Below are positions 1 to 5,426 of a stretch of DNA of 6,707 bases, piece by piece; position 1 is the stretch's first letter, and every line of letters begins with the position of its first letter. The notes below the pieces were generated by a model. The model made no database searches, had not been told where the DNA came from, and saw only the letters and a list, made by a program, of their open reading frames with translations. The stretch covers positions 1 to 6,707 of the forward strand of contig JAISLM010000033.1 in NCBI GenBank assembly GCA_031290855.1, written 5' to 3'. The stretch comes from Spirochaetaceae bacterium. GTDB lineage: Bacteria; Spirochaetota; Spirochaetia; Treponematales; Breznakiellaceae. The position numbers were made by a program, and so were the translations under genes.

Positions 1-168
1 ACGATGACCAGCCAATGCCTTAAGCGCCGGATAGACACGATGGAAAAGCTTTAAGGTGAACTTGAGGCATGGCAGATTGACCGGAATAAGAACCGTAAAA
101 TAGTTACGTGGCAGTTTACAACGGACGATGCCCGTATTAAACTTCACAAGTTATATCCATCCCTTTAG
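1..168 (+). pseudogene. IS630-family transposase, C-terminal remnant with internal stop
   Basis: Frame 1 reads from the window edge as TMTSQCLKRRIDTMEKL, then a TAA stop at 52-54, then GELEAWQIDRNKNRK and a C-terminus WQFTTDDARIKLHKLYPSL ending at TAG 166-168. The order CL-x-RRI, AW-x-x-x-RN, W-x-FTT-x-DARIKL-x-x-LYP is the standard C-terminal tail of IS630-family DDE transposases, after the catalytic glutamate. The internal stop replaces one codon without shifting the frame, so the gene was probably inactivated by a point mutation. The catalytic part lies outside the window to the left. The MTSQ at its start is the same place where the second IS630 fragment near the right edge breaks off, so the two are different copies of related elements. 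Confidence 0.85.
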
Positions 169-181
169 TATAATCAACCTA

Positions 182-1030
182 CTAGCCCTGACTTTCCAGG
201 AAATCGAGCAAAGGCCGCTCCCAGTCCCCCCGCTCCGGCCTTGAATCAAGAAAACTTTGGTACAGATCAAGGATGTGGTTCCTTATCGCCGCGGAGGACA
301 GGCCGGAAACGGGGCCGCCGCGCCTGAAAAGCCTCCCGATAAAGTCGTAAGCCTCACTTGCCGGGAGCAACTGCCCGTCAAAGCAGGTCATCGCGTATAG
401 ACCGGCGGCAATACAGTTTATGCTGTGCTGTTTTATGTAGAGTATCGACTCGGTAATGTCGATGGCGCGCGTCCTCACGCTTTCGATCTCGCCGTCGTAC
501 TCGTTTTCCGCCCGCAGGTCGCGGAGTATCTGGCGCATCCTTCTGTAGGTCAGTATCACGACCATAACGTGCAGGGACGGAATGCACATCAGGTGGGGAT
601 CGAACAGGTGTATCGAGACGAAAGCCGGCTTCCACAGGTAGAGGGGGCGGCGGGTTGTAGAAAAGTTGCGTTTGTACACGGAGGCGGCCAGCGCGTACAA
701 GTCCCCGATATCGCCGATAAAGCTCTCGATGTACGGGTCGGCATCCTTGCCGAAAGCCTCGGTCAGGAAGGCCTGCGTCCGCACGCAGAACGGTAAAAAA
801 TCCATGTAGGTCCCGACCAGCGAGGGGACGAACGGTATCTCCTCGTCCAGCGGGTGGTCAACCCATGAAATCTTCGCTTTTTTTCGGAACAGCGCACCCC
901 TGTACTGCAAATAGAAAAAATTGCAAAAGATCGATTTTATCGTTGTAAAACAAGTACGCTTGATCGGACGCAACGCGATTTTGATCAGGGAAACCCAAAA
1001 ACCACGCCGACGTATACGGTGAATTTCCAT
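182..1030 (-). CDS. Uncharacterised 282-residue protein, possibly diverged PAP2-like
   Basis: I do not recognise this protein with certainty. It begins with a basic stretch (RRR at 7-9, RPIKR at 21-25) around a short hydrophobic run and has no clear signal peptide. Two places recall phosphatidic-acid-phosphatase type 2 proteins: IPSLHV at 150-155, like the PSxH motif with its catalytic histidine, and KQHSINCIAAG at 200-210, like the third motif with its second histidine. The aspartate normally four residues after that histidine is a cysteine here (C206). A possible first motif is K120 to R128-P129, with spacing one residue longer than usual. If it is a PAP2 relative, it is probably membrane-associated and of altered activity. 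The ATG at 1030-1028 is the only ATG near the N-terminus; no clear Shine-Dalgarno is seen. It stands alone on the minus strand and appears intact, unlike its neighbours. Confidence 0.7.
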   Translation of the reverse strand: MEIHRIRRRGFWVSLIKIALRPIKRTCFTTIKSIFCNFFYLQYRGALFRKKAKISWVDHPLDEEIPFVPSLVGTYMDFLPFCVRTQAFLTEAFGKDADPYIESFIGDIGDLYALAASVYKRNFSTTRRPLYLWKPAFVSIHLFDPHLMCIPSLHVMVVILTYRRMRQILRDLRAENEYDGEIESVRTRAIDITESILYIKQHSINCIAAGLYAMTCFDGQLLPASEAYDFIGRLFRRGGPVSGLSSAAIRNHILDLYQSFLDSRPERGDWERPLLDFLESQG

Positions 1031-1202
1031 TTCGTATCAATGTAATATTTTTTCCCGCTAAAAGAAACCAGTCTGCGGCCCGTCACGATCAAAAGCACGG
1101 TGCTTAGGCTGATTACGCGGACTGAGAATCACCGTAATCCGTATGATCGCTTAACACCTTAACAATGACCAATTCCCCATAACCACAACAGCTAATGTTT
1201 CC

Positions 1203-1231
1203 TTGCATATTTTAAAATTCGGTATTATGAT
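1203..1231 (+). promoter_or_regulatory. Possible sigma-70-type promoter
   Basis: TTGCAT at 1203-1208 and TATGAT at 1226-1231 are separated by 17 bases. The -10 box matches the consensus at five of six positions, the -35 box at only three. It would read toward the decayed response regulator. The -10 overlaps the left arm of the CGGTATT/AATACCG inverted repeat (1220-1226 and 1249-1255), which could be an operator. No experimental or comparative support is available. Confidence 0.25.
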
Positions 1232-1278
1232 GTATCCCTACACAAGGGAATACCGTGTTTTTACTCCATTTATCACAT

Positions 1279-1304
1279 AAACAGGGAAATTACCTGTTTC
1301 TTTT
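1279..1304 (+). terminator. Hairpin followed by a short T-rich tail, possible terminator
   Basis: AAACAGG at 1279-1285 pairs perfectly with CCTGTTT at 1293-1299 around a seven-base loop. It is followed by CTTTT. The stem is A/T-rich at its base and the T-tract is interrupted, so termination would be weak. No plus-strand gene upstream needs it, which makes an attenuator or a repeat fossil equally likely. Confidence 0.25.
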
Positions 1305-1324
1305 GAATGATCCCCTGAAGGGCG

Positions 1325-1361
1325 GGGGGATCAGACCCCATTGCGGATCAAACCCCATTCA
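1325..1361. repeat. GATCAGACCCC-type palindrome with 17-bp tandem copy
   Basis: GGGGGATCAGACCCC at 1325-1339 is a near-palindrome close to the GGGTCAGACCC motif found twice in the RAYT-like gene at 5811 and 5881. The unit GGATCAGACCCCATTGC (1328-1344) is followed directly by a second copy, GGATCAAACCCCATTCA (1345-1361), matching at 14 of 17 positions. The GGGGATCA arm also pairs with TGATCCCC at 1308-1315. It lies just upstream of the truncated 5' end of the response-regulator pseudogene, so it may mark a rearrangement point. Confidence 0.55.
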
Positions 1362-1383
1362 GGGATAGTATAAAGAGCATACT

Positions 1384-2172
1384 TTTGGAGAAGATCGACT
1401 TTGACGGGCGTTGGGAATGACGGTTATGACGCTATAAGGATGGTGAAAAAACCTAAACCGGATGTGCTTGGCGGTTTAAAAGCTGCCGCGGCGCCGCATC
1501 CGCGCCATCCGTCCTGTGCAATTATCGTATTTGCCTATGAAATGAATGATAAAACACCGCTAACCGCGATATGCTGCGGCGCTGCCGGTTTTCTGCCGCG
1601 CAATCCCATGTTCAGGGATCTGCACAAAGCGCCAAGAAACGTATACGCCGGTAAGGGGCGTATGTTCCGGACTATAGCCGCCCGTATATTCAATTTATTC
1701 GCAGTGTGGTCTGCTCCCCCGCCTTATCCTTCCTTTTGGGGTAAAAAGGGCGGTAAAACGTCAGGCACAAACCGCATCGCGGTTTGCCGTTGTGGGTTGT
1801 GCCTGTGGCACAATACACACGCGGACGCTCGGCGCTGTTTTGTCGCGGGGAGCTTCATTTTCACGGGTGTTAAACCAGCGGAAAGAAAGCGCGGAAGCCC
1901 GCACGGTTAACGAAACCTGTATGCTGCCGCTCCGCATCACACGCGCCGAATCACAAACCGTATCGTTCATAAGACAGGGCTTTTCGAACAAGCAGATAGC
2001 CGGAATCCCGCATCCGAAAGAAAGAACCGTACGCGATTATGTTTCCATGCTTCTGCAAAAAACAAAGCTTAAACACAGGACGCAGACAGCGCTATACGCG
2101 CTGAATAACGGATTACTCCCAAACTATGCTGACAAGCACGGAACATTCCGCTCACACGGGCAGGTTACCTGA
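1384..2172 (+). pseudogene. Decayed NarL/LuxR-family response regulator
   Basis: Three pieces in successive frames resemble one response regulator. A trace LLEKIDFD (1384-1407) and then NDGYDAIRMVKKPKPDV onward (from about 1416) match a receiver domain running to ARIFNLFA at about 1700. Between KPDV and GLKAAAA roughly eleven residues are missing, precisely the stretch with the phospho-accepting aspartate. The usual Thr and Lys positions read as Ala (VFAYE) and Arg (FLPRN). The first beta strand and acidic pair are absent. A LuxR helix-turn-helix follows in another frame from about 1930: ITRAESQTVSFIRQGFSNKQ, then TVRDYVSMLLQKTKLKHRTQ, ending near NNGLLPN. About 210 bp of unrelated sequence separates the two domains. 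A two-component output regulator that can no longer be phosphorylated or made whole is the simplest reading. A short protein with only the DNA-binding domain (1792-2172) cannot be excluded. The last stop touches the region before the next gene. Confidence 0.75.
1707..1915. repeat. Insertion-like, hairpin-rich segment in the regulator linker
   Basis: This segment sits where related regulators have a short linker between receiver and helix-turn-helix. It begins with GGTCTGCTCCCCCGC (1709-1723), matched at 5259-5273 near the RAYT-like cassette. It contains nested inverted repeats: CAGGCACAA at 1762-1770 with TTGTGCCTG at 1797-1805, AAACCGC at 1769-1775 with GCGGTTT at 1779-1785, and an alternative pairing of TTGTGCC at 1797-1803 with GGCACAA at 1807-1813. 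No target duplication or terminal repeats are clear, so the right boundary is approximate. It encodes nothing recognisable and may be a small non-autonomous element. Confidence 0.4.
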
Positions 2173-2193
2173 TTGATCACGGCGTATAAATCA

Positions 2194-3087
2194 ATGCCGG
2201 CGGCGCGTCTCTTGACAGGCGCCGTATGGCTGCTTCTTTTATTTTCATCATCCTGCGCCTCCGCGCCCAGGGGTGAGACATTCGGATTTTCCCGGGCGCG
2301 GCTGGTTGATGATTTTGTACCGCAGTGGCGGGAATTGAAACCCGGTATTGACCTTACGGCCGGAAAAATCAGCCGTCCCCGTCTGGAATTTTGGGCCTTG
2401 CGTGTAGATCTGACGGATAAAAACATAGAAATAGCCGTAAACGAGGCCGAACCGGAAGACTCTTTGCCGGCGGGGACCATTCCCGCGCTTACTGTAAGTG
2501 GTTTTGCCGCCCGTTACGGCTGCGCCGCCGCTATGAATGCGGGGCCATTCTCGCCGGTTTCGGACAAGGCGGACGAGCCGCGCCTTTTGACCGGCATCTT
2601 TGTCTCGAACGGCAGAACGGTAAGTCCGCCGCTTTCACGTTACGATTGTCTTGTGTTCTACGATGACGGACGAGCCGCCGTGCTTTCGCAGACGGACCTG
2701 GCCGGTATTGGCGGCATACGCCACGCGCTTGGCGGTTTTTTTACCGTGCTGGTCGAAGGAAACCTGCCGGAGCGCGGCCCACAAAGCAGGAAAATACGTC
2801 ATCCGCGCAGCGCCGCCGCCGTATCCGGCGGCGGCGCCGTCCTTTACCTGCTTGTGATTGACGGCAGGCGTCCGGGCAGCGTTGGCGCGACCGAGGTGGA
2901 AACCGGACTCTTGCTGCGCGTTCTGGGTGCGGAGAGCGGCCTGATCATGGACGGCGGCGGCTCAAGCGCCCTCGCGCTTGAGTATGGCGGCAAAATCATA
3001 CTGGTAAACAAACCCGTACATGGCGGTATCGCGGGACGTGAACGCGCGGTTGCCACCTGCATAGGGGTACGCCGTACCGACCCCTAG
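2194..3087 (+). CDS. Phosphodiester glycosidase (NAGPA-domain) lipoprotein
   Basis: The family is named for the mammalian uncovering enzyme, which removes N-acetylglucosamine from phosphodiester-linked sugars; bacterial members are mostly exported glycosidases of unknown substrate. From the ATG at 2194 the protein has 297 residues. The N-terminus is a lipoprotein signal: MPAARLLTGA, a WLLLLF core, then SSSC with the lipidated cysteine at 21, a relaxed lipobox. Family motifs follow in order: MNAGPF (114-119), RLLTGIFVSNG (130-140), HPRSAAAV (203-210), LLVIDGRRPGSVGAT (219-233) and the hallmark DGGGSSALAL (253-262). The length suits a single-domain member and nothing looks broken. An in-frame TTG at 2173 would add seven residues directly after the stop of the regulator remnant; neither start has a good ribosome site, and ATG gives the tidier signal peptide. 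It is likely anchored in the envelope facing the periplasm. It probably has no functional link with the cofactor genes downstream. Confidence 0.88.
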   Translation: MPAARLLTGAVWLLLLFSSSCASAPRGETFGFSRARLVDDFVPQWRELKPGIDLTAGKISRPRLEFWALRVDLTDKNIEIAVNEAEPEDSLPAGTIPALTVSGFAARYGCAAAMNAGPFSPVSDKADEPRLLTGIFVSNGRTVSPPLSRYDCLVFYDDGRAAVLSQTDLAGIGGIRHALGGFFTVLVEGNLPERGPQSRKIRHPRSAAAVSGGGAVLYLLVIDGRRPGSVGATEVETGLLLRVLGAESGLIMDGGGSSALALEYGGKIILVNKPVHGGIAGRERAVATCIGVRRTDP

Positions 3088-3168
3088 CCCCGCCAGCCCT
3101 CCGTCTTTTCACATCGCGGGCAACGGAGGGAAGCGGCCGGACGCCGGCTTGCGGGAGAACGGCGGGGC
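3087..3168 (+). ncRNA. Candidate structured leader RNA (three-way junction) before moaA
   Basis: Three helices fit together without conflict. P1 is GCCCCGCC (3087-3094) with GGCGGGGC (3161-3168). P2 is CCCTCCGT (3097-3104) with ACGGAGGG (3123-3130) around an 18-base loop. P3 is GGCCGG (3135-3140) with CCGGCT (3144-3149) around a three-base loop, with one G-U pair. P1 starts on the last base of the preceding stop codon. The position, 73 bases before the moaA ATG, is where cofactor-sensing leaders of the Moco RNA class occur in other bacteria, but I cannot match it to that consensus. It lacks a T-tract, so it is not a simple terminator. High G+C content makes chance pairing easier. Confidence 0.4.
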
Positions 3169-3216
3169 TTCTGTCGTTAGCCGGCCGTGCCCTTCACTTT
3201 GAACGCTATGCGTGAA

Positions 3217-3230
3217 ACCCGCCGGCGGGT
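3217..3230. promoter_or_regulatory. 14-bp perfect palindrome beside the moaA start
   Basis: ACCCGCCGGCGGGT is a perfect palindrome ending 11 bases before the moaA ATG. Its last base begins TATAAT (3230-3235), a perfect -10 hexamer, but no -35 lies at a proper distance (TTGAAC at 3199-3204 is 25 bases away). It could be an operator over a start-proximal promoter or a hairpin masking the ribosome site. No Shine-Dalgarno is visible between it and the ATG. Confidence 0.3.
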
Positions 3231-3241
3231 ATAATTTTGTT

Positions 3242-4222
3242 ATGCAGGACGGGTTTGGACGTACAATTGATTACCTGCGCGTTTCGGTAACGGATAAATG
3301 TAACCTGCGCTGCATTTACTGTATGCCGCCGGGTGGGGTGGAGTGGGTGCCGCACAGGGAGATGCTGACCTTCGAGGAGCTCCTGCGAATATGCGCGTCG
3401 GCGGCCGGGCTGGGCATCAGCAAGGTGAAGGTTACCGGCGGCGAGCCTCTCGTACGGCGGGGACTTACCGGGTTCATCCGCGCGTTGAAGCGGACGGAAG
3501 GCATCGGTTCTGTAACGCTTACCACAAACGCCCTTGTACTGGGCGACTTTCTGGAGGAACTGACGGGGGCCGGGATAGACGCGGTGAACGTCAGCCTCGA
3601 CACGCTGAACGAGGATGTTTTCCGGTACATCACGCGCACGGACGGTTTTGGAAAGGTGATGCGCTCGGTGAACATGGTGCGGGAGGCCGGGATTCCGCTG
3701 AAAATCAACTGTGTGCCGATGCGCGGCGTCAACGAAGACGACATTGTCCCGCTGGCGGAGTTTGCGCGGCATGAAAGGACGGCCGTCCGCTTCATCGAGC
3801 TGATGCCGCTGGGTCCGGGCGCAAACATGGAGGCGGTAAGCGAGGCCGAGATATTTGAACTTTTGCGGCGGGCTTTCGGCGAGCTCCGGCCATTCGACGG
3901 CCGGCTTGGAAACGGTCCCGCCTCCTACTACAGCGCGGCGGGTTTTGCCGGGAAGATCGGCTTCATCAGCGCGGTCAGCCACGGTTTCTGCGGCGCGTGC
4001 AACCGCCTGCGTCTGACCGGCGCCGGCCTTTTGAGGCCCTGCCTTGCAAGTGATGCTGCCGTTGATATGAAAGCCGTATTGCGCGGGGGCGGGGACGAGG
4101 GGGCTATAGCCGGTGCGCTGCGCACAGCCGCCATGCTGAAACCCGTGCGGCACGATTTTCATCAGACTGACGGCTATAACAAGCGGCACGGAAAGAAAAA
4201 TATGTCGGGTATTGGAGGATAA
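3242..4222 (+). CDS. moaA: GTP 3',8-cyclase MoaA (molybdenum cofactor biosynthesis)
   Basis: MoaA is a cytoplasmic radical-SAM enzyme that converts GTP to 3',8-cyclo-GTP, which MoaC turns into cyclic pyranopterin monophosphate, the first cofactor intermediate. The 326-residue protein is full length. The N-terminus GRTIDYLRVSVTDKCNLRC leads into the SAM-cluster motif CNLRCIYC (cysteines 20, 24, 27). GGEPL (66-70) is the SAM-binding GGE motif and VNVSLDTL (115-122) is typical. The second, substrate-binding iron-sulfur cluster is C250, C253 and C267, with RLRLT at 255-259. The protein ends in the characteristic Gly-Gly tail (MSGIGG), needed in known MoaA for activity. The ATG at 3242 matches the family start; a GTG at 3212 would add ten unneeded residues through a palindrome. 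The stop lies one base before the next ATG, so the two genes form an operon. No moaC is nearby. Confidence 0.96.
   Translation: MQDGFGRTIDYLRVSVTDKCNLRCIYCMPPGGVEWVPHREMLTFEELLRICASAAGLGISKVKVTGGEPLVRRGLTGFIRALKRTEGIGSVTLTTNALVLGDFLEELTGAGIDAVNVSLDTLNEDVFRYITRTDGFGKVMRSVNMVREAGIPLKINCVPMRGVNEDDIVPLAEFARHERTAVRFIELMPLGPGANMEAVSEAEIFELLRRAFGELRPFDGRLGNGPASYYSAAGFAGKIGFISAVSHGFCGACNRLRLTGAGLLRPCLASDAAVDMKAVLRGGGDEGAIAGALRTAAMLKPVRHDFHQTDGYNKRHGKKNMSGIGG
4214..4218 (+). promoter_or_regulatory. Shine-Dalgarno GGAGG for the MOSC-MogA gene
   Basis: GGAGG lies inside the last codons of moaA, five bases before the ATG at 4224. It decides the start against an in-frame TTG at 4212, which would overlap the site itself, and indicates translational coupling with moaA. 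Confidence 0.75.
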
Positions 4223-4223
4223 T

Positions 4224-5177
4224 ATGGGTGATACGGGTAAAATTCACGCTATATGTGTCAGCGAAAAGAAGGGGACGCAAAAACACGCGGTTACTGAGGC
4301 CGAGTTTGTCGCGGGGCACGGGATTTCGGGGGACGCGCACGCCGGCCCCTGGCACAGGCAGGTGAGCCTGTTGTCTTTTGAAAGGATCGAGGAGTTCCGT
4401 GCCCGCGCACGGTTGGCGGAAAGCGGCGGCGGGAAGGGAATCGCTATCGACTTTGGCGCATTCGCCGAGAATCTTGTCGTGGAGGGCTTCGATTTTCCAT
4501 GCCTGCCGCTCGGCACCCTGTTTCAATCGGGAGACATCCTGCTGGAAATGACGCAGGTGGGCAAGGAGTGTCACAGCCATTGCCACATTTTCCACACGGT
4601 GGGCGACTGCATCATGCCGCGTGAAGGGGTCTTTACCCGCGTCCTGCGGGGCGGCGTGCTGAGGTGCGGCGCGGCTTTGGGTATCGCCAGGCGCTACCGC
4701 GCAGGCATAATCACGGCAAGCGACAAAGGCGCACGGGGCGAGCGGGAAGATTTAAGCGGCGGGGCGATCCGTGAGTTTGCCGCCGCCAACGGCTACGATG
4801 TGGCGAGCTACGCGCTTTTGAGCGACGACCAGCCTCTGCTTGAGGCCGAGATGAGGCGTCTTGCCGACGGCGGCCTTGCGGATCTGATTTTGACGACGGG
4901 CGGCACGGGCTTCTCCCCGCGCGACCGCACCCCCGAAGCGACTCTCGCTGTTGCCGAACGCCTCGTTCCCGGAATTGCCGAAGCTATGCGCCATGCGAGC
5001 CTTGCTGTTACTCCACGCGCTATGCTGAGCCGCGCCGTCTCCGTGATACGCGGCGCCACACTTATCATCAACCTGCCTGGCAGCCCGAAGGCCGTACAGG
5101 AATCGCTGGCCGCCATAAACGGCGCGCTCCGGCACGGCCTGGATGTCCTGGCAGGCCCTCCCGCAGACTGTAGCTGA
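4224..5177 (+). CDS. MOSC domain-MogA fusion, molybdenum cofactor protein
   Basis: This 317-residue protein joins two molybdenum-cofactor domains. Residues 1-155 form a MOSC domain: GHGISGDAHAGPWHRQVSLL (31-50), GAFAENLVVEG (78-88) and VGKECHSHC (112-120), with the conserved cysteine region at 116-120, then REGVFTRVLRGG (133-144). MOSC domains are linked to sulfur carriage or molybdopterin binding. Residues 157-312 form a MoaB/MogA domain: ITASDKGARGEREDLSG (163-179), TTGGTGFSPRDRTPEAT (224-240), PGIAEAMR (249-256) and LIINLPGSPKAV (280-291). MogA-type domains adenylylate molybdopterin before MoeA inserts the metal. No catalytic motif appears lost. A fusion of these domains is known in several anaerobe lineages, often beside moaA and moaC. 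The GGAGG at 4214 fixes the ATG at 4224. It is the second gene of the moaA operon; no gene for the cofactor follows, as mobile DNA begins about 100 bp downstream. Confidence 0.92.
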   Translation: MGDTGKIHAICVSEKKGTQKHAVTEAEFVAGHGISGDAHAGPWHRQVSLLSFERIEEFRARARLAESGGGKGIAIDFGAFAENLVVEGFDFPCLPLGTLFQSGDILLEMTQVGKECHSHCHIFHTVGDCIMPREGVFTRVLRGGVLRCGAALGIARRYRAGIITASDKGARGEREDLSGGAIREFAAANGYDVASYALLSDDQPLLEAEMRRLADGGLADLILTTGGTGFSPRDRTPEATLAVAERLVPGIAEAMRHASLAVTPRAMLSRAVSVIRGATLIINLPGSPKAVQESLAAINGALRHGLDVLAGPPADCS

Positions 5178-5198
5178 CTGAACGGTGGCAATACACGC

Positions 5199-5213
5199 GT
5201 CTGGTATCCAGAC
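5199..5213. repeat. Small perfect hairpin after the cofactor operon
   Basis: GTCTGG at 5199-5204 pairs with CCAGAC at 5208-5213 around TAT. It is 22 bases beyond the MOSC-MogA stop. There is no T-tract after it, so it is more likely an mRNA 3' end stabiliser or chance than an intrinsic terminator. Confidence 0.3.
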
Positions 5214-5239
5214 ATCATTCAAATTGCGGGTAGGCCGTT

Positions 5240-5275
5240 TAAGTTCATTCGCGGCAGGGTCTGCTCCTCCGCACT
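5240..5275 (+). repeat. Second copy of the GGTCTGCTCC repeat, with GSAPP-coding trace
   Basis: The bases around ATTCGC, then GGTCTGCTCC at 5259-5268 and CCGC, align with 1691-1726 inside the response-regulator pseudogene (about 26 of 36 positions by eye). One frame here reads SSFAAGSAPPHFRAKLDP and then stops; the other copy reads NLFAVWSAPPPYPSFWGK. The shared piece is therefore either a short mobile repeat or a second remnant of a related regulator gene. It runs directly into the 13-bp inverted repeat at 5283. Confidence 0.45.
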
Positions 5276-5426
5276 TCAGGGCTAAACTTGACCCATAAAA
5301 ATTTTACCTGACGAAAAGCCCCCCGCCGCTCCGCCGGAAGGGCGAAGGTACTTTCCGGTTCGGCTTCTTTCCGTTTTTTCTCCGTATGTTAAAGCAAAAC
5401 GCGGGCAAGCGCACATATATATTTAC

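Larger units (their letters stand above)
1031..1383. other. Gene-free intergenic region with several hairpins
   Basis: No credible reading frame is seen on either strand. The stretch lies between the divergent starts of the minus-strand gene and the decayed response regulator. It holds perfect hairpins at 1093-1105 (AAGCAC/GTGCTT, one-base loop), 1111-1139 (GATTACG/CGTAATC), 1279-1299 (AAACAGG/CCTGTTT) and 1308-1333 (TGATCCCC/GGGGATCA), plus the inverted repeat CGGTATT/AATACCG at 1220-1255. The density of hairpins suggests pieced-together repeat DNA or the leader of the former regulator gene. Confidence 0.6.

Noticed and set aside
425..796. Plus-strand open frame of 123 codons
   Set aside because: It is antisense to the 282-residue gene and contains no recognisable motif or ribosome site.
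3199..3235. TTGAAC and TATAAT as a moaA promoter
   Set aside because: The spacing of 25 bases is too long for a sigma-70 promoter.
3316..3828. Minus-strand frame of 170 codons starting and ending inside moaA
   Set aside because: Composition and position mark it as antisense shadow of moaA.
3206..4189. Long open frame of 327 codons on the minus strand
   Set aside because: It lies fully opposite moaA, has no recognisable domain, and is rich in Arg, His and Pro as expected of a shadow of a G+C-rich gene.
4104..5222. Minus-strand open frames opposite the MOSC-MogA gene
   Set aside because: They mirror a well-supported coding frame and show no family motif.
5334..5379. CCGGAA/TTCCGG stem with a later run of six T, as a terminator for the cofactor operon
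   Set aside because: The T-run is about 15 bases away from the stem, too far for a normal intrinsic terminator.
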